Assembly (NCBI RefSeq): GCF_002362315.1
Contig: NZ_MTZV01000006.1
Coordinates: forward strand, 1,550,001 to 1,614,000
DNA length: 64,000 bases
DNA from: Paraburkholderia acidicola
GTDB lineage: Bacteria > Pseudomonadota > Gammaproteobacteria > Burkholderiales > Burkholderiaceae
Direction: 5' to 3'
Shown here: in pieces, positions 60,770 through 64,000 of the stretch
How the letters are laid out: each line of letters opens with the position of its first letter
How positions within the stretch are numbered: the stretch's first letter is position 1
The notes under the pieces: model-generated
Seen by the model: the letters and a program-made list of their open reading frames with translations, nothing else
Database searches by the model: none
Told to the model about the DNA's origin: nothing
Made by a program: the position numbers and the translations under genes

Positions 60770-60801
60770 TCCGGAAACCCCTCACGGGGTACTTTTCCGG
60801 A
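60770..60801. other. Extended hairpin in the DUF6765-GNAT gap
   Basis: TCCGGAA-ACCCC-TCAC-GGGGT, a four-base bulge, then TTCCGGA: twelve base pairs in two blocks. The run of T before TTCCGGA interrupts the stem, so it is not a classical terminator. It may be a remnant of a repeat or a protein-binding RNA structure. Confidence 0.5.
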
Positions 60802-61023
60802 ATGGCGGGGGATATGTCGACTCCGGATGTTGGCCGTGGAGACAGGCGTACGGCCAGCGTTTCGCATTGTGGATGGACCTTTGTGACGAATTCCATTTCT
60901 GCGTGATAGGCGCTGTTTCATCGGCTCAACGATGTTGAAGACGCATCCATCCAGGTCGTCAACCGTGCTCATTCGACATGTCTGGCCGAATCGCTGAGAA
61001 TTCAGGGGACGACTCACTTCAAT

Positions 61024-61055
61024 ACCCTGGCCGAACAAAGCGCAACGGCCAGGGT
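61024..61055. promoter_or_regulatory. Inverted repeat upstream of the GNAT gene
   Basis: Perfect nine-base arms ACCCTGGCC and GGCCAGGGT separated by 14 bases, 52 bp before the acetyltransferase ATG. It could be an operator or a 5' leader hairpin. There is no U tract. Confidence 0.5.
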
Positions 61056-61107
61056 GAATGTCCGACGCCGATAACCCGATCTCCGAAAGAAGAACAAGGC
61101 GATAGCC

Positions 61108-61611
61108 ATGCATTCCATAAGACCAGCAACAGTAGAAGACGCGGCACGTATTGCGGTACTTGGCACGCATGTGTGGGTGCATACCTATGCGACGGAGGGT
61201 GTGTCTGACCTCTTTGCGCAATACCTCCTGACGTCGTTTGCGCCAGAAAGAATCCGGGCACTCGTGACCGATCCAGGCGTCGTTCTACTGGTTGCCGAAG
61301 TAGAAGCGAATCTTGTCGGATATATCGTCATGCGCTTCGGTTCGTACCATGCCGATGTCCCTGTCGAAATCGAAACGCTCTACATCCAGGACTCGTTTTC
61401 CGGCCGCGGGATCGGATCGGCGTTGCTGACTCACGCGAGAGGCATTGCAATGGCGAGAACCGGGAATCGTGCGGTCTGGCTGATCGTTAACTCCCGAAAT
61501 GAGAAGGCGATCGCTTTCTATCGGTCTCACGGAATGACGCAGGATGGGATAGCGTACTTTGAGCTTGGTGGTTTCAAGTATGAGAACAAAGTGATGGTGG
61601 CGAGGGATTGA
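61108..61611 (+). CDS. GNAT N-acetyltransferase
   Basis: A 167-residue acetyltransferase. The acetyl-CoA-binding region is IQDSFSGRGIGSALLTHARG (about residues 93-112), with the R/Q-x-x-G-x-G/A pyrophosphate loop as RGIGSA. NSRNEKAIAFYRSHGM near 132-147 is the usual C-terminal signature. The ATG follows AAGAACAAGGC. Substrate unknown. It converges on an AraC-type regulator gene. Confidence 0.88.
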   Translation: MHSIRPATVEDAARIAVLGTHVWVHTYATEGVSDLFAQYLLTSFAPERIRALVTDPGVVLLVAEVEANLVGYIVMRFGSYHADVPVEIETLYIQDSFSGRGIGSALLTHARGIAMARTGNRAVWLIVNSRNEKAIAFYRSHGMTQDGIAYFELGGFKYENKVMVARD

Positions 61612-61673
61612 CGAGTGTGTGCCTCGCGCCGCTTGTCAGTGAGGTCAACGCACTAAACCGAAACGCGTCAAGC

Positions 61674-62645
61674 TCAATGCGACGAAACATAAGTTGCATC
61701 CGCAAATACCTCCGGGATGGCGAAGCTCTCGCGCATGCGCTTCGCCTCCGCTGCCGGTGTCAAGCCGAACAGACGCTTGAACTCCCGGCTGAACTGCGAC
61801 GGACTCGTGTAACCCACCGCGTGGCTCGCCACGTCTGCGGTCATGTCATGCCGCACCATCAACAGGCGAGCCTGATGCAAGCGCGTCGACTTCACATACT
61901 GCATCGGCGATACCTGCGTCACTGCCTTGAAGTGACTGTGGAAGCTCGGCACGCTCATCCCCGCTTCTTCGGCCAGTTGTGTGACGTCGAGGGGTCCTGC
62001 GTAACCAGCATGGATCAGGTGAATTGATCTGCCTATCCGGCCAAACTGTCCTCGCATCGCTAGAGCCTCTCTCATCGAGCTGCCCTGTGCGCCGGAGAGC
62101 ACACGGAAATACACTTCACGCAGCAACCCTGGACCGAGCACGGCAGCTTCAAGCGGTCGATGCAGTGCCTCGAGAAAACGCAATACGGACGCCTGCATGG
62201 CTTCATCCATCGGCGTCGACATCATGCTCTGAGGCGCTTGCACACGCTCCGCTATGCCTTCGCGGTCGATCTGCGCCGCCAGCTCGGCAGCCATTGTGAA
62301 ATCGAGGTGCAGATACAGTGCGAGCAGCGGGCGCTGCGGCGTTGCATCGGTTTCCATGCTGAACGGCACCGGCACGGACACGGCGAGGTAGTGGCGCTCA
62401 TCGTAGAGATAGAGCTGGTCCCCAAAGTGACCTCGTTTGCGACCCTGGCAAACGATCACGATGCCGGGATCGTACAGTACCGGCGTGCGCGATAGCGCCC
62501 GGTTCGAACGCAGGATGCGCACGCTCGGCAATGCCGTCAGGTTGTAGCCCTCCTCGGGCGCCAACGCGCGCAGCAACGCAACCATGCGTTGCTGGCTTTG
62601 AGAAGATAGATCCCCGCGCTGGGTATTGATACGCCTTGTGCTCAT
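61674..62645 (-). CDS. AraC-family regulator (cupin-type N-terminal domain)
   Basis: A 323-residue AraC-family protein. The N-terminal AraC_N-type domain (about 30-190, GIVIVCQGRKRGHFGDQLYL) senses an effector. The C-terminal pair of helix-turn-helix motifs (about 215-310) includes MSVPSFHSHFKAVTQVSPMQ and GYTSPSQFSREFKRLFGLTP. The ATG at 62645 is preferred to the TTG at 62657. It is divergent from an SDR gene 94 bp away and is its probable activator; this regulator/SDR pairing is common in proteobacteria. Confidence 0.9.
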   Translation of the reverse strand: MSTRRINTQRGDLSSQSQQRMVALLRALAPEEGYNLTALPSVRILRSNRALSRTPVLYDPGIVIVCQGRKRGHFGDQLYLYDERHYLAVSVPVPFSMETDATPQRPLLALYLHLDFTMAAELAAQIDREGIAERVQAPQSMMSTPMDEAMQASVLRFLEALHRPLEAAVLGPGLLREVYFRVLSGAQGSSMREALAMRGQFGRIGRSIHLIHAGYAGPLDVTQLAEEAGMSVPSFHSHFKAVTQVSPMQYVKSTRLHQARLLMVRHDMTADVASHAVGYTSPSQFSREFKRLFGLTPAAEAKRMRESFAIPEVFADATYVSSH

Positions 62646-62739
62646 AGTTTTGTGCAATAAATTAAGCGGAATTTGGCTTATTTAGCCATGTTCATCAGAC
62701 TAGTATGCACTCTCCAATCAAGTTTCGGGAGAGGTTTCA

Positions 62740-63573
62740 ATGGCATCCAGCAAAGTTCTGCTCATCACGGGCGTCAGCAGCGGCTTTGGCCGCGCACTTG
62801 CAAAAGAAGCGCTGGCGGTGGGTCACAAAGTCGTAGGTACGGTGAGAAGTGCGCAGGCAAAACATGAGTTCGAGTCTTTGCATACGAGCGCTGCCTTTGC
62901 GCGTGTACTCGATGTGACCGACTTCGACGCGATCGATCATGTCGTGGCGGAAATCGAGGCAAGCGTGGGACCCGTCGATGTTCTCGTCAACAATGCGGGC
63001 TACGGCCATGAAGGCGTCATGGAGGAATCGCCGCTGTCGGAGATGCGCAGACAGTTCGACGTGAACGTATTCGGTGCGGTCGCCATGATGAAGGCCGTGC
63101 TGCCGTTCATGCGCGAGCGGCGTCGCGGTCACATTCTGAATATCACGTCGATGGGCGGCTACATCACGATGCCGGGCATCGTTTATTACTGCGGGAGCAA
63201 GTTCGCGCTCGAAGGCATCTCCGAGGCACTCGGCAAAGAGGTCAAGCCTTTCGGTATCGCCGTGACTGCGGTGGCGCCGGGTTCGTTTCGTACCGACTGG
63301 GCAGGCCGTTCGATGACGAGAACGCCCCGCTCGATTTCAGACTACGACGACATCTTCGAGCCGATTCGCCAAGCGCGAGAAGAGAAAAGCGGCAAGCAAT
63401 TAGGCGATCCTGCGAAAGCCGCGCGTGCGATGCTTGCTGCAATCGCCTCAGACTACCCGCCCGCGCATCTTTTGCTCGGTAGCGATGCGCTCGGGCTCGT
63501 GCGAGACAAGCTGTCAGCGTTAGAGAATGAAATCGGCGCGTGGCAGGCCGTTACGCTCTCGACGGATGGTTGA
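62740..63573 (+). CDS. SDR-family oxidoreductase
   Basis: A 277-residue short-chain dehydrogenase: TGVSSGFG at residues 10-17, NNAGYG near 86, catalytic Ser in NITSMGG and YYCGSK supplying Tyr and Lys near 148-152. GAGAGG eight bases upstream marks the start. The intergenic region contains an AAGC-N8-GCTT element flanked by AAAT/ATTT that may bind the divergent AraC regulator. It resembles the other SDR/regulator pair at 41.4-43.3 kb. Substrate unknown. Confidence 0.9.
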   Translation: MASSKVLLITGVSSGFGRALAKEALAVGHKVVGTVRSAQAKHEFESLHTSAAFARVLDVTDFDAIDHVVAEIEASVGPVDVLVNNAGYGHEGVMEESPLSEMRRQFDVNVFGAVAMMKAVLPFMRERRRGHILNITSMGGYITMPGIVYYCGSKFALEGISEALGKEVKPFGIAVTAVAPGSFRTDWAGRSMTRTPRSISDYDDIFEPIRQAREEKSGKQLGDPAKAARAMLAAIASDYPPAHLLLGSDALGLVRDKLSALENEIGAWQAVTLSTDG

Positions 63574-63670
63574 AAACGGCCGCGGCGGGGACGCTGAACG
63601 GGTCCCCGGTTATTCACTCACACGTGCATGCCTGCCCTGCAATGCCAGGGCAAATCGCGCTGAGCAGCCG

Positions 63671-63820
63671 TCACGAGGAACGCCTGCAGTAGAGTAGTAC
63701 CGTCTCGTCAATCTCCGCACCGTGCGCGCGCAATGCCGCAATCAGGTCATCCGGTGCGAATACATATACCATCCTGCGATTGCGCTCCCACCTGTCCGCA
63801 CCCACATCGATAGGTAGCAC
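63671..63820 (-). pseudogene. Short coding-like remnant (49 codons from a GTG)
   Basis: A minus-strand frame from a GTG at 63818-63820 to a TGA at 63671-63673 reads like a protein end: DVGADRWERNRRMVYVFAPD followed by DLIAALRAHGAEIDETVLLY. Acidic and basic residues alternate naturally, unlike neighbouring frames. A TAG closes the frame upstream. It may be a small gene starting at the internal ATG (33 residues) or the tail of a decayed gene. Family not recognised. Confidence 0.35.
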
Positions 63821-63894
63821 TCGACACTAAATAGCGCTCCGCTATTCGCGCGCACGCAGCTATCTGTTCGCCACGTTATCAAGGCGACACGTTT

Positions 63895-63986
63895 CTCCGA
63901 AACGATGTTTCGCAATTGCCATCGGTTGATCGCCACTACATCAGTGCGTCATCGAGTCGGTGCTATTCTCCGGAACGATGTTTCGC
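63895..63986. promoter_or_regulatory. Duplicated palindromic operator at the right edge
   Basis: Two near-identical 19-bp copies, CTCCGAAACGATGTTTCGC (63895-63913) and CTCCGGAACGATGTTTCGC (63968-63986), 73 bp apart. Each contains CGAAAC-GAT-GTTTCG (one base changed in the second). The first is also preceded by GTTTC, giving a third half-site. Seventy-three bases is seven helical turns, so two dimers would bind on the same DNA face. They probably regulate a gene starting beyond 64000. Confidence 0.6.
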
Positions 63987-64000
63987 CAGGACAGGCGTTG

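Larger units (their letters stand above)
60624..61107. other. Intergenic region with two strong inverted repeats
   Basis: No gene is supported in this 484-bp stretch. It contains two well-formed stems, listed separately at 60770-60801 and 61024-61055. Open frames on the minus strand across 60730-61221 lack family features. Confidence 0.45.

Noticed and set aside
60730..61221. 163-codon minus-strand ORF overlapping the GNAT start
   Set aside because: It overlaps the GNAT gene and two inverted repeats and shows no family features.

Overview
The window is high-GC DNA with the gene content and layout of a Burkholderiaceae chromosome (Paraburkholderia, Caballeronia or Burkholderia type). It carries about 45 protein genes: LysR, IclR, AraC, RpiR and Lrp regulators, many divergent regulator/enzyme pairs and frequent ATGA stop/start overlaps. 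I see no rRNA, tRNA, CRISPR array or intact insertion sequence. The species assignment is inferred from gene families and codon use; no search was run.

Layout. 1-600: edge of an unrecognised minus-strand gene pair. 0.6-2.5 kb: ABC exporter. 2.6-15.4 kb: one 4251-residue autotransporter adhesin gene made of about 35 copies of a ~96-residue repeat, ending at a shared terminator. 15.9-19.3 kb: D-serine-dehydratase-like PLP enzyme, RidA and HAD operon with a divergent LysR gene. 19.4-21.6 kb: leuA behind a leucine leader peptide and transcription attenuator. 21.9-24.1 kb: SiaA/SiaB/SiaC-type phospho-switch operon (PP2C phosphatase, kinase, phosphoprotein) with no siaD beside it. 24.2-28.4 kb: pobA, a secreted transglutaminase-like protein and an Lrp regulator. 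28.4-38.5 kb: a probable aromatic-acid catabolic operon (MBL hydrolase, FAD monooxygenase, DUF2783, acyl-CoA ligase, orphan binding protein), facing two translationally coupled IclR regulators, a Tat-exported MBL hydrolase and a CobW GTPase, with a 36-bp palindrome between the two directions.

38.9-44.1 kb: DUF4118 membrane protein, hydrolase and MipA outer-membrane protein as an overlapping trio, then SDR/LysR and a methyltransferase. 44.2-50.5 kb: a sugar or polyol ABC importer split over two divergent operons (RpiR, MalK-type ATPase and SDR on minus; binding protein and two permeases on plus) around one control region. 50.5-56.3 kb: small genes, an ABC-F ATPase preceded by a 28-residue leader peptide with a perfect Shine-Dalgarno sequence, an O-methyltransferase, and a LysR/oxidoreductase pair. 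56.8-59.5 kb: exported GH18 chitinase-like lipoprotein and CBM56-GH64 beta-1,3-glucanase, a plausible fungal-wall-degrading pair. 59.5-64 kb: DUF6765 protein, GNAT, AraC/SDR pair and a right edge with duplicated palindromes.

The most noteworthy items are regulatory: the leuA attenuator with four CTA leucine codons, the ABC-F leader whose 3' part is perfectly complementary to the eight bases just before the ABC-F start codon, and the 36-bp IclR-region palindrome. The most unusual protein-level items are the giant modular adhesin and the siaABC operon with a soluble CBS-like SiaA and no adjacent diguanylate cyclase.
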